Positions 56,463 to 64,000 of a stretch of DNA of 64,000 bases are shown here, piece by piece. Source of the DNA: Nitrospirota bacterium (GTDB lineage: Bacteria; Nitrospirota; Leptospirillia; Leptospirillales; Leptospirillaceae). The stretch spans positions 62,001 through 126,000 of the forward strand of contig JAJYYA010000066.1 in assembly GCA_021801345.1 (NCBI GenBank), written 5' to 3'. The notes beneath the pieces were generated by a model. That model ran no database searches. It saw nothing but the letters and a program-made list of their open reading frames with translations, and was not told the origin of the DNA. The translations under genes and the position numbers were made by a program. Position 1 is the stretch's first letter. Each line of letters starts with the position of its first letter.

Positions 56463-58533
56463 ATTGCTCCGGAACTTTTTTTTCGTTTTTCTGGGAGGGG
56501 TCATCCTCGGTGGGGCTCCTCCGTCTCGGGCCGCCGGGACGATGTCGGCCCAGAGCCAGAGCCTGGAGCGCTATATGGGGCTTCTTGCCTTTCTCTCTTC
56601 GGAGCCCCCCTTTCCCTCTTTGGCGTCTCGCTCCCGAAGATCCCGGGCGGAAAAGCTCAAATTGACAAATCTCGACCCCAAGGCCCTTCCTGAGCCCTAC
56701 AGAAAGCGGGCGCTTTTTCTCAAGGCATGGATGGGATCTCCGGATATTCCCCTGACTCGAGACGGTCTGGATCCCGCGATTTCCGCCTATCCCGACCTGG
56801 CCCCGGTTCTTCTCTGGCACATTGCGAACTCGAGGGGGATTTCCTCCGCGCAGAGGCGCACCCTTTTACGCATGGAAGCCTCCCGGGAGAATGCGGTCTT
56901 CTCACCGCTTTCCCGGAGCTCTGCAGGCGACGGGAGAGCCCGGTCATTGCTGAAAAAGGCCTTGGCCTCCACGGGGGATCGCCGGAAGGAGCTTCTCGAC
57001 CGGCTGGTCGCCTATCATCCCTTAAGCCCCGAGAGCGCCGTCGCAATGGAGAGCCTTCTTCCCGGCGTTCCCGGGGGGGAGGTTCTTGTTCCGCGATGGA
57101 CGATCCTTCAGTCGATGGGGGCAAACGACCTCGTTCTTCGCGAGACAAAGGCCTATCTTGCCTCCTCTCCCCCCTTCCCCTACCGGGACAGGGCCCGTTA
57201 TCTCGAGGCCCGGGCACTGGTGATGCTGGGTTTTTCCGAAAAGGCCCAGGTTTTGATCGACAAAAGCCTCTCCAGGTCTCCCCGGTTGGCCCTTCGCTCG
57301 GAACTGGAAAGCCTTCGATGCCGCATCAGGATTTCGCGGGATCTGGAAACGGGAGTCGCCTGCCTGCGCGGACTCTTCAAGGAGTCTCCCGACTTTTCCG
57401 CTCTTCCGGCTCTTGTTGTCATGGCCCTCCGCCAGGATATCGTCTCGCCCCTCGCCCGGATTCCCGCAACGCTCGATCTTCCCCCCTCCCGATGGAGAAG
57501 CCGGGACGGGCAGGATGCGGCCTGGCTGTACGGTCTCGACCTGGCCCTTCGCGGAGACCAAAAGGGGGCCCTGGCGCAATGGAAGGCTCTTTCGTCGGTG
57601 CTTCGCACGACCTCTCCGGAGAGAACATCGCTTCTTGCCAGGACGCGCTACTTCCGCGCACGTCTTGAGGAGAGGCTCGGTCACCCGGCCCGGGCACGAA
57701 CCCTCTATCGAAAGGCGATCGATGGAGGGGGCGGGAGCCCCTACCCTCTCTGGTCGGCCATCGCCTGCCGGGGGGAATGCGGAGCCTTTCATCTTCCGCC
57801 CCATCACCCCACGCGTCTTGAAAGGCCCCCCTTTAAAATCAGAAGGGCGATGGAGGAGCTGTTTCAGATGGGCCTTTTTGGTCCGGCGCTTGTGATCGAC
57901 CGCATCTCCCGGCATCCCGGGATCGACCAAGATCAGATCCTCCGCTACGGAGATCTCGACATGGCCGTCTCTCAAAGGAAGCGGCTGTTGATGGTCGATC
58001 TGATCTTTCCCGCGCACGGCACGGGCATGCGGCTGCCGACGGGGGAGTGGATGACCGCCTCGATCCTTTCGGGATTCTACCGGTCGGGGGTTTCGCCGCT
58101 CTGGGCGCTTTCCATTGCCCGCCAGGAGAGCCGGTTCCGGGAGAGATCCCTCTCTGTGGACGGGGCGCTCGGGGTGATGCAGCTTATGCCTAAGACGGCC
58201 ATGGCCGTGGTGGCCGGGGAGGGGGGGGCTCTGGCCTGGGGGCTTGAGAGAAACCTGGGACAGGTCCGGCATCCGGAGATCAACAGCCTTATCGGCGGTC
58301 TTTATCTGAAGCGCCTGATCTCCTCTGTGCCCGGACACCCCGAGCGTGCGATCGCAGGATACAATGCGGGGCTTCACTCGGTTCTCTCCTGGCGGCGCCT
58401 TGCAAAGACCGACTGGGACTTCTTTACCGAATCGATCCCATACCAGGAGACGCGCCGGTATGTTCGGGAGGTCCTCTGGAACTACGCCTATCTTGAACGG
58501 CACCTGAAAGGTGTCAGGACTGGGACTCCTTGA
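56437..58533 (+). CDS. Soluble lytic murein transglycosylase (SLT domain)
   Basis: About 698 residues from ATG 56437 (ATG 56449 is an alternative; the frame opens at 56350 inside tonB). It has an N-terminal signal-like hydrophobic segment (FFFVFLGGVILGG), a long alpha-helical superhelix of the Slt70 type (to about residue 540), and the C-terminal SLT domain with catalytic Glu in ALSIARQESRFRE, GALGVMQLMP and AIAGYNAG. It cleaves the glycan strand of peptidoglycan to 1,6-anhydromuropeptides. Confidence 0.88.
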   Translation: MADFMSSSKLLRNFFFVFLGGVILGGAPPSRAAGTMSAQSQSLERYMGLLAFLSSEPPFPSLASRSRRSRAEKLKLTNLDPKALPEPYRKRALFLKAWMGSPDIPLTRDGLDPAISAYPDLAPVLLWHIANSRGISSAQRRTLLRMEASRENAVFSPLSRSSAGDGRARSLLKKALASTGDRRKELLDRLVAYHPLSPESAVAMESLLPGVPGGEVLVPRWTILQSMGANDLVLRETKAYLASSPPFPYRDRARYLEARALVMLGFSEKAQVLIDKSLSRSPRLALRSELESLRCRIRISRDLETGVACLRGLFKESPDFSALPALVVMALRQDIVSPLARIPATLDLPPSRWRSRDGQDAAWLYGLDLALRGDQKGALAQWKALSSVLRTTSPERTSLLARTRYFRARLEERLGHPARARTLYRKAIDGGGGSPYPLWSAIACRGECGAFHLPPHHPTRLERPPFKIRRAMEELFQMGLFGPALVIDRISRHPGIDQDQILRYGDLDMAVSQRKRLLMVDLIFPAHGTGMRLPTGEWMTASILSGFYRSGVSPLWALSIARQESRFRERSLSVDGALGVMQLMPKTAMAVVAGEGGALAWGLERNLGQVRHPEINSLIGGLYLKRLISSVPGHPERAIAGYNAGLHSVLSWRRLAKTDWDFFTESIPYQETRRYVREVLWNYAYLERHLKGVRTGTP

Positions 58534-58829
58534 ATGAAAACAGGATCCCGGGACTCAAGGAAGGGAGTCCCGGGGATGAGGAGCTTCGACGAAGGATCGA
58601 CAATCTTCTCAATGATCTCGCGGAAGAAGGCGTCCGGGACGATCAGTCCCTTGCGAAGCTCCGGCAGGAGATCAAGGAGAAGAATCGGGAGCTGGCAGCG
58701 CTCCAGCGAAAGCTGTCACTGCTTCGCCGGGAGAGAGGAAGTCTCGTCCTGATCTTTCGCTCTCTCGAAAAAAAACTCCAGTCGTTGGCGGGGAAAACGG
58801 ATGAGCCCTCCGGTCCAGAAAAAACCTGA
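58530..58829 (+). CDS. Small coiled-coil protein upstream of zapA (ZapB-like position)
   Basis: 99 residues, TTG start overlapping the transglycosylase stop (TTGA). Heptads fill most of it: ELRRRIDNLLNDLAEE and QEIKEKNRELAALQRKLSLL. No other features. Its 3' end overlaps zapA by 29 bases, so it may partner with ZapA at the division site, as ZapB does; similarity to ZapB itself was not tested. Confidence 0.6.
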   Translation: MNENRIPGLKEGSPGDEELRRRIDNLLNDLAEEGVRDDQSLAKLRQEIKEKNRELAALQRKLSLLRRERGSLVLIFRSLEKKLQSLAGKTDEPSGPEKT

Positions 58830-59136
58830 ACATATTCAGGTCAAGGTTCTGAACGTGATGCTTGATGTTCGCGGGAGTTTCGATCCCCGGCGAATGGAGC
58901 GGGCGGGCAGGACGCTCGATGCCGAGCTCAAGCGCCGCGTCGCCAGCGGACAGGGGGATCTTCAGGAACAGAATGCGCTTTCCATCGCCTTGCTGACCGC
59001 CATCGAAAAAATCTATGCGATGGAGCAGGCACGGGAAGAGAAGTCCCGACTGGAGTTCGAGCTCAGTGAGTGGCGAAGGTGGGCGGAGGAACGCGCATCT
59101 GTCGGGGGCTTTACAAAGGATGCGGGAAAGGAATAG
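58801..59136 (+). CDS. zapA: Cell division protein ZapA-like
   Basis: 111 residues. The N-terminal beta-hairpin VQVLNVML-like start (HIQVKVLNVMLDVRGSFDPR) and a long C-terminal coiled coil (QEQNALSIALLTAIEKIYAM) are as in ZapA, which bundles FtsZ filaments at midcell. The gene is followed directly by a 6S RNA candidate, the order seen for zapA-ssrS in many bacteria. Confidence 0.75.
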   Translation: MSPPVQKKPEHIQVKVLNVMLDVRGSFDPRRMERAGRTLDAELKRRVASGQGDLQEQNALSIALLTAIEKIYAMEQAREEKSRLEFELSEWRRWAEERASVGGFTKDAGKE

Positions 59137-59149
59137 TCTATGGCCAAGG

Positions 59150-59333
59150 CCTGGGGTGTTCGAGGTTCGGTCAAGTTTGATACCTACAAGCATTTGAGAG
59201 AAGGCGCAAGCAGGTTTCGCGGTGTGCATGCCGGCTTCGAAAGACGCCGGAAGCCTAAACAGCCTCGAACGCCAACATGTAGTCATCGGGTATCTCAAAT
59301 GGAGACCGGCACGGCACCCTGGACCCTTTTTTT
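59150..59333 (+). ncRNA. ssrS: Candidate 6S RNA (ssrS)
   Basis: The segment begins 13 bases after zapA, where ssrS lies in many bacteria. Its ends pair over about 30 bases with bulges: GGGTG (59154-59158) with CACCC (59315-59319), GTTCGGTC (59165-59172) with GACCGGC (59304-59310), and TTTGATACC (59176-59184) with GGTATCTCAAA (59289-59299). An unpaired middle and an inner hairpin (CCGGC/GCCGG around 59231-59250) follow, as in 6S RNA, which binds sigma-70 RNA polymerase. T-run at 59327-59333. GAGAGAAGGCGCAAGCAGG recalls E. coli 6S. No protein frame here is credible. Confidence 0.65.
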
Positions 59334-59402
59334 CCTTCCTTCCCTCCTTTCTTTTTTCGGCATTCCAGGAACGACCTCCCTTCACCGAACAGCGGCGGCT
59401 TT

Positions 59403-60758
59403 GTGACGCGCTCTCTTTTTGACCGCGGACCCGGTCCGGTCCCTCTTCCTTTCAGGATGCGGCCCGGCTCTCTCGACGACCTTGTCGGACAGGAGTCACT
59501 TCTCGGGCAAAACGGTCTTTTCAGACGATTTTTGTCGGAGGGCCGATGGCCGTCGATGGTCCTCTTCGGTCCGCCGGGAACGGGAAAAAGCGGCTTCGTA
59601 GAGCTTCTCCCCCGACTCTTGCCCGATTACTCCTTCGCCCATCTCAACGCGACCACCTCGGGCGTGCCGGATCTTCGGAAGGAGCTGGCCCGGGGGGAGA
59701 CGAGACGCCGGGAAGGCGGGAGCCATCTGGTGGTGGTCGACGAGATCCATACCTGGTCAAAGAGCCAGCAGGAGGTGCTTCTTTCGGGGGTCGAGACGGG
59801 GCAGATCGTCCTTCTCGGACTCTCCAACGAGACCCCTTATGCGGCTCTTATTCCTCCCCTGGCCTCCCGACTTTTGCTCTTCCCCTTCCACCCTTTGGAG
59901 GAAGGAGCGCTCTCGACCCTTCTCGACCGGGGGCTGTCACGGCTTGAAAGGGAGGGAAAAAAAAGACCCCTCTCCCTCGATCCGGCCGCGCGAACCCTTC
60001 TCCTCCGCTATGCCGGAGGGGATGGACGTCGCCTTCTTTTGGCCCTTGAGTCGGCGGTGCTTGTTGCGGTAAGGAGGGAAGGAGAGGCCACACGCGTTTT
60101 TGAGGAAGATGTCACGTCGGTCCTCTCCCGCGCGGGTCAGGTCTATGGAGACAAGGACAGCCATTACGACATCATCTCCGCCTTCATCAAGAGCGTCCGG
60201 AACTACGACCCGGACGCGGCACTCCACTGGCTGGCCCGCATGCTCGAAGGGGGGGAGGATCCGCTCTATATTGCTCGCCGGCTTGTGATCCTCGCCGCCG
60301 AAGACGTCGGTCTTGCGGATCCCCAGGCCCTGACGCAGGCGGTCGCCTGCTTCCATGCGGTGAGTCAGGTGGGTCTTCCCGAGGGACGCATTCCACTCGC
60401 GATGACGACCGTCTTTCTGGCCCTCTCCCCCAAGAGCATCTCCGCCTATCGGGCCATGGACTTGGCTCTTGCCGAGGTGCGCGGGGGATTTGCTCCTCCG
60501 GTTCCCCTTCCGATGAGGGACAGGACGGTAAAGCGAGCCTTGGCCCGGGAGAGCCCGCCAGGTGCGCTCGAGTACCTTTACCCCCCCGACCTGCCCGGGG
60601 GAGTCTCTCCCCAGGAGCACCTCCCGGGGGGGGAAGCCCGGCGCTACTATCACCCTTCGGACAGGGGGAGGGAGCGCGAGCTTCGGGAGCGTTTCGAGGC
60701 GACGAGAAAGATCCGCGAGTCTTCTCCTGCGACACCCCCCCCGCCTTCAGGCGGCTGA
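59403..60758 (+). CDS. rarA: Replication-associated recombination protein RarA (MgsA)
   Basis: 451 residues. The N-terminal LPFRMRPGSLDDLVGQESLL precedes Walker A FGPPGTGKS and a Walker B region with DEIHTWSKSQQEVLLSGVET (other family members have DEIHRFNKxQQD). The C-terminal MgsA domain contains DKDSHYDIISAFIKSVRNYD, DPLYIARRLVILAAEDVGLA and PLPMRDRT. It acts at stalled replication forks. GTG start; the weak Shine-Dalgarno leaves ATG 59457 possible. A hairpin terminator overlaps the stop. Confidence 0.92.
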   Translation: MTRSLFDRGPGPVPLPFRMRPGSLDDLVGQESLLGQNGLFRRFLSEGRWPSMVLFGPPGTGKSGFVELLPRLLPDYSFAHLNATTSGVPDLRKELARGETRRREGGSHLVVVDEIHTWSKSQQEVLLSGVETGQIVLLGLSNETPYAALIPPLASRLLLFPFHPLEEGALSTLLDRGLSRLEREGKKRPLSLDPAARTLLLRYAGGDGRRLLLALESAVLVAVRREGEATRVFEEDVTSVLSRAGQVYGDKDSHYDIISAFIKSVRNYDPDAALHWLARMLEGGEDPLYIARRLVILAAEDVGLADPQALTQAVACFHAVSQVGLPEGRIPLAMTTVFLALSPKSISAYRAMDLALAEVRGGFAPPVPLPMRDRTVKRALARESPPGALEYLYPPDLPGGVSPQEHLPGGEARRYYHPSDRGRERELRERFEATRKIRESSPATPPPPSGG

Positions 60759-60772
60759 GGCCGCTCTTTTTT
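60751..60772 (+). terminator. Rho-independent terminator of rarA
   Basis: GCGGC (60751-60755) and GCCGC (60760-60764) flank TGAG, which includes the rarA stop codon, and are followed by TC and six T. A second small hairpin (CCGCC/GGCGG) overlaps it. Confidence 0.75.
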
Positions 60773-60870
60773 GGGGACTCCCACTCTTTCGGAGACGTTC
60801 CCGGTCTTCGATAAATCCTTTTTCGACAAATGGTTAGTTTTTGGTTAAAGACTTTGGTCGGCCGGTCATG

Positions 60871-60876
60871 TATAAT
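60871..60876 (+). promoter_or_regulatory. Probable -10 box of the rny-ymdB operon
   Basis: A perfect TATAAT lies 143 bases before the RNase Y ATG in an AT-rich stretch. No good -35 at 16-18 bases is seen, so it may need an activator, or the true start may lie elsewhere. Confidence 0.4.
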
Positions 60877-61019
60877 AGTAAGTCGTCCATGTCAATGATC
60901 GATGGTGTCAGGTCGGAAGCGTAAGCCTTGGAAATGCTCCTTAGTTTTTTAAGGGGTGCTGGCGCTTCCTGAAATGTTGTCCGCTTGAATCATGCCTACT
61001 TGAGGAACGCGAGGGAAGA

Positions 61020-62582
61020 ATGGGATACGGACTTTGTCTTTTGTTTGCGGTTGCCGGTGCCGCAGCGGGGCTCTCCTCCGGCTATGTGTTCGGGACGAAG
61101 CGACGTTCCGGGGCGATCGCCCTTGAGGAAAAAAGCCTTGCCGAACAGCGAACACGCATCGAAGAGCAGAAGCAGAACTCTCTGAAGGAAGCGGCGATCG
61201 AGGCCCGGGAAGAGGCTCTTCGGATCCGGATCCAGGCGGAAGAAGAGGTGGCCCGCAAGAAGGGGGTCATTCATGAGGCGGAGCAGGCCTTGAGGGTCCG
61301 GGAGCGAGAGATTGAGCAGGTCACCCGCCAGATCTCGGAGGCTCGCGAGAAAAACGAACGGGAGAGGCAAAAGATCGCGGCAAAGGAGCAGGCACTTTCG
61401 GCCCGGGAGACGGAGCTTCGGAGCCTCGAGGCCTCGGAGCTCCGCCGTCTCGAGGAGATCTCTTCCTTGACGGTGGAGGAGGCCCGGGAGCGTCTGATCC
61501 AGAGCGCAGAGGCCTCGATTCGGCAGGAGGTGGGACGGCTGGCTCAAAAGCTCGAACAGGAGGTTCGGGACCAGTCGGTTCGCAAAGCTCGGGAGACCAT
61601 GACCATGGCCATCCAGCGGTATGCCAACGAGCATGTTGCCGAGATCAGCGTCTCGGTCGTTCCGATCCCCTCCGACGATGTGAAGGGCCGGGTCATCGGC
61701 CGCGAAGGCCGAAATATCCGGGCCTTTCAGGCGGCCACCGGCGTCGATCTGATCATCGACGACACGCCCGATGCCATTATCATCTCCGGCTTCGATCCTT
61801 TACGGCGCGAGGTGGCCCGGCTCGCCCTCGAACAGCTTCTCTCCGACGGGCGGATCCATCCGGCGAGAATCGAGGAGATCGTCGAGAAGGTCCGACGGGA
61901 TCTCGACATCTCTCTCAAGGAGGAGGCGGAGAAGATCGCCTTCGAGCTCGGGATTACCGACATCCATCCCGAGATCCTGAAGCTTCTCGGACGCCTCAAG
62001 TTCCGGACGAGCTACGGGCAGAACAACCTGCTTCACGCCCGGGAGGTGGCCTATCTTTGCCAGATGATGGCCCACGACCTGGGGCTCGACTCAAGAATCG
62101 CCAAGCGGGCAGGTTTGCTTCACGACATCGGAAAGTCGCTCTCTCACGAGGGGGAGGGCTCCCACCCCTCGCTGGGGGGGGAGGCGGCAAAAAAGTACGG
62201 CGAACCCCCCCAGGTCGTGAACGCGATCATGTCGCACCATGGGGATATCGAGCCCTCCTGCCTCGAATCGGTGCTTGTCGCCGCCGCCGACGCCATATCT
62301 GCGGCCCGGCCGGGGGCACGAAGAGAGAGTATCGACGTCTATGTGAAGCGCCTCGAGAAGCTCGAGACGATCGCCACATCCTTCAAGGGGGTCGAAAAGG
62401 CCTATGCCATCCAGGCGGGTCGGGAGATCCGGATCATCGTCAACCAGGACCAGGTCACCGATACCGATCTCCAGGAGATCTCTCGCGGGATTGCCCAAAA
62501 GATCGAGGCGGAGCTGACCTATCCGGGACAGATCAAGGTCACCGTCATCCGGGAGAACCGGATCGTCGAGTATGCCCGCTGA
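61020..62582 (+). CDS. rny: Ribonuclease Y
   Basis: 520 residues: an N-terminal membrane helix (about 4-24), a long coiled coil (to about 205), a KH domain ([20 protein letters not shown]) and an HD domain ([12 protein letters not shown], with HREV-type [10 protein letters not shown]). It is a membrane-bound endoribonuclease starting mRNA decay. It is followed by ymdB with 11 bases of overlap, as in Bacillus. RNase J is also in the window. Confidence 0.96.
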   Translation: MGYGLCLLFAVAGAAAGLSSGYVFGTKRRSGAIALEEKSLAEQRTRIEEQKQNSLKEAAIEAREEALRIRIQAEEEVARKKGVIHEAEQALRVREREIEQVTRQISEAREKNERERQKIAAKEQALSARETELRSLEASELRRLEEISSLTVEEARERLIQSAEASIRQEVGRLAQKLEQEVRDQSVRKARETMTMAIQRYANEHVAEISVSVVPIPSDDVKGRVIGREGRNIRAFQAATGVDLIIDDTPDAIIISGFDPLRREVARLALEQLLSDGRIHPARIEEIVEKVRRDLDISLKEEAEKIAFELGITDIHPEILKLLGRLKFRTSYGQNNLLHAREVAYLCQMMAHDLGLDSRIAKRAGLLHDIGKSLSHEGEGSHPSLGGEAAKKYGEPPQVVNAIMSHHGDIEPSCLESVLVAAADAISAARPGARRESIDVYVKRLEKLETIATSFKGVEKAYAIQAGREIRIIVNQDQVTDTDLQEISRGIAQKIEAELTYPGQIKVTVIRENRIVEYAR

Positions 62583-63453
62583 CATCAGTTCGGACCGGCG
62601 GGAGACGGTCCGTCTTCTTTTTGTGGGGGACGTCTTCGGGCGTCCCGGTCGGGAAGCCTTGTCGGCGGGGGTCTCCCTTTTGTCCCGGGAGGAGCCGCTC
62701 GACGGGATCTTCGTTAACGGGGAGAATTTAGCCGGAGGTCGGGGGATTACGCCCAAAAAGGCGGAGGAGTGCTTCCGTCTGGGGGTCACCGCAATCACCA
62801 CCGGCAACCATCTTTTTGACCAGAAGGAGGCGGAGTCTCTGCTTTCGAGCGAGAAGCGCCTTCTCCGGCCGGAAAACTACTCCCCGGGGTGTCCCGGCAG
62901 CGGCCACAGGGTGTACGAGATTGCGGGGGGAGTGCGCGTCGCTCTGGCCAACCTTTCGGGGCGCGCCTTCATGGGGCCCTCGGACTGCCCGTTCGCGGCC
63001 GCCGACAGGATTTTGGACGACTTCTCCCAAGACCCCGCCCCGCCCGACTTCATCGCCTTTGACATCCACGCCGAGGCGACGGGCGAAAAGCAGGCGATGG
63101 CCTTCCACCTCGACGGTCGGGCCGACCTTCTCTACGGGACCCATACCCATGTTCAGACAAACGATCTCACGCGCTACCCCGAGGGACTCTGGTTCGTGGG
63201 AGATGTCGGGATGACGGGCCCCCGATGGTCGATCGTCGGCGCCGAACCCTTGGCCGCCCTCTCCCGGTACCGGACGCAGGTTCCCCGTCCCTTCCGCGTG
63301 GCGGGGGGGGAGACGCTGTTCTGCGGCCTTCTGGTGACGCTCGGCCTCGGGGCCCACTCCCGCGGGGGGAGGGCCCAGGTCCTTTCGACGAGGCTTGTCA
63401 GGGAGATCTTTCCTGAAGGGGGCTCTGGAAGCTCCTCCCGGGGGGAAGGGTAA
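62572..63453 (+). CDS. ymdB: YmdB-family metallophosphoesterase (2',3'-cAMP phosphodiesterase)
   Basis: 293 residues. Metal-binding blocks: [41 protein letters not shown] and [11 protein letters not shown]. Members hydrolyse 2',3'-cyclic nucleotides that arise from RNA breakdown, which fits its coupling to RNase Y. Start overlaps the rny stop by 11 bases. Standard family length is about 265; the extra residues are at both ends. Confidence 0.92.
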   Translation: MPADISSDRRETVRLLFVGDVFGRPGREALSAGVSLLSREEPLDGIFVNGENLAGGRGITPKKAEECFRLGVTAITTGNHLFDQKEAESLLSSEKRLLRPENYSPGCPGSGHRVYEIAGGVRVALANLSGRAFMGPSDCPFAAADRILDDFSQDPAPPDFIAFDIHAEATGEKQAMAFHLDGRADLLYGTHTHVQTNDLTRYPEGLWFVGDVGMTGPRWSIVGAEPLAALSRYRTQVPRPFRVAGGETLFCGLLVTLGLGAHSRGGRAQVLSTRLVREIFPEGGSGSSSRGEG

Positions 63454-63455
63454 AG

Positions 63456-64000
63456 GTGCCGGGAGAGGGGCTGACCCACGAGGTTGTCTACACCGTGAGC
63501 GAACTGGCCGGCTCTGTCCGCCAGGGGATCGACAGGCTCTACCCCGGTCCGGTGGCATTGACCGGGGAGCTTTCGAACGTCAAGCTCTCCCAGCCATCCG
63601 GTCACTATTACTTCACCGTCAGGGATGCTGCCTCCAGCCTTCGGGGGGTCATGTTCCGGTCCGCCGCCCGGAGCCTCTCCTTCCAGCCTGCAGAGGGTCT
63701 CAAGGTCCTTCTGCGCGGTCGCCTCTCCTACTATGAGGCCCGCGGTGAGGTCCAGATCGTGGCAGAGAGAATGGGGCCGGCGGGCTTGGGCCTTTTTTTT
63801 CAGGAGTTTGCCCGCGTGCGGGAGATTCTGGAAAAAGAGGGTCTTCTGTCCCCCGAACGAAAGCGTCCCATTCCCCGCTTTCCGCGGAAGGTGGCCCTTG
63901 TCACCTCCCCTACCGGGGCGGCCGTCTGGGACTTTCTCCGTATCTGCGACCAGCAGAACCGGCTTGTCCCTGTGGTGATCCTTCCTGCCAGGGTTCAGGG
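63456..64000 (+). CDS. xseA: Exodeoxyribonuclease VII large subunit XseA (3' end outside window)
   Basis: About 181 residues are visible, open to the window end. GTG start at 63456, three bases after the ymdB stop. VYTVSELAGSVRQGIDRLYP, LTGELSNVKLSQPSGHYYFT (OB fold) and FPRKVALVTSPTGAAVWDFL (start of the nuclease domain) are characteristic. With XseB it degrades single-stranded DNA. The rest of the gene and xseB are beyond the window. Confidence 0.93.
   Translation, partial: MPGEGLTHEVVYTVSELAGSVRQGIDRLYPGPVALTGELSNVKLSQPSGHYYFTVRDAASSLRGVMFRSAARSLSFQPAEGLKVLLRGRLSYYEARGEVQIVAERMGPAGLGLFFQEFARVREILEKEGLLSPERKRPIPRFPRKVALVTSPTGAAVWDFLRICDQQNRLVPVVILPARVQ

Noticed and set aside
59140-59406. 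Short plus-strand ORF of 88 codons after zapA
   Set aside because: The segment folds as a 6S-like RNA with a T-run; the translated protein shows no family or composition of a real gene.

Overview
The window is GC-rich, densely packed bacterial chromosome, almost entirely core or house-keeping in character. I see no insertion sequence, prophage, CRISPR array, rRNA or tRNA. The genes describe a Gram-negative cell: Kdo/heptose lipopolysaccharide synthesis, LolA, TonB, TolC, an outer-membrane barrel and many lipoproteins. Gene content, an acid-shock-like His/Lys-rich secreted protein and a tetraheme cytochrome fit an acidophilic Nitrospirota such as Leptospirillum. That assignment is my impression from gene content and protein style; I did not test it.

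Layout. 1-2.2 kb (+): a transporter tail, a lipoprotein and a TauE/SafE permease. 2.3-5.9 kb (-): histidine kinase, small lipoprotein and NtrC-type regulator, in the order of the GlrK-QseG-GlrR system. 6.0-7.0 kb (-): an M23 murein hydrolase behind a promoter with a CRP-like palindrome. 7.2-17.3 kb (-): a long run plsY-pgsA-kdsC-kdsD-kdsA-pyrG-(455-base non-coding stretch)-kdsB-hldA-lepB-lepA, covering phospholipid and Kdo/heptose synthesis (PyrG makes the CTP used by KdsB), signal peptidase and EF4. 17.3-21.2 kb (+): an AaeB/AaeX/AaeA-type efflux operon preceded by an attenuator-like pair of hairpins. 21.5-24.5 kb (-): a DUF2892 protein, endonuclease III and a GH15 glucoamylase. 24.7-25.8 kb: YggX (+) converging on a proline-dehydrogenase-like protein (-).

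25.8-30.2 kb (-): a coupled operon of a LexA-like protein lacking its peptidase residues, a small membrane protein and a SWIM/SNF2 helicase. 30.2-34.4 kb (-): CheZ with an extra N-terminal region, a soluble chemoreceptor with a CZB domain, a lipoprotein and a DUF692/MNIO enzyme. 34.5-35.5 kb (-): an AbiEii-type toxin with a small partner protein. 35.9-41.6 kb (+): TetR, tetraheme cytochrome c, EmrA, EmrB, TolC and RNase HI, with a good promoter and an operator-like palindrome in front of tetR. 41.8-44.8 kb (-): the Asr-like protein, a polytopic membrane protein and an outer-membrane barrel.

45.0-55.3 kb (-): an overlapping operon rsmA-rnj-ftsK-lolA-uvrA-CDF transporter-pdxA. 55.4-64 kb (+): TonB protein, lytic transglycosylase, coiled-coil protein, ZapA, a candidate 6S RNA, RarA, RNase Y, YmdB and the start of XseA. 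Very many adjacent genes overlap by 1-8 bases (ATGA, GTGA, TTGA), so translational coupling is the rule. GTG and TTG starts are common, and several starts were chosen by Shine-Dalgarno position rather than by the longest frame.
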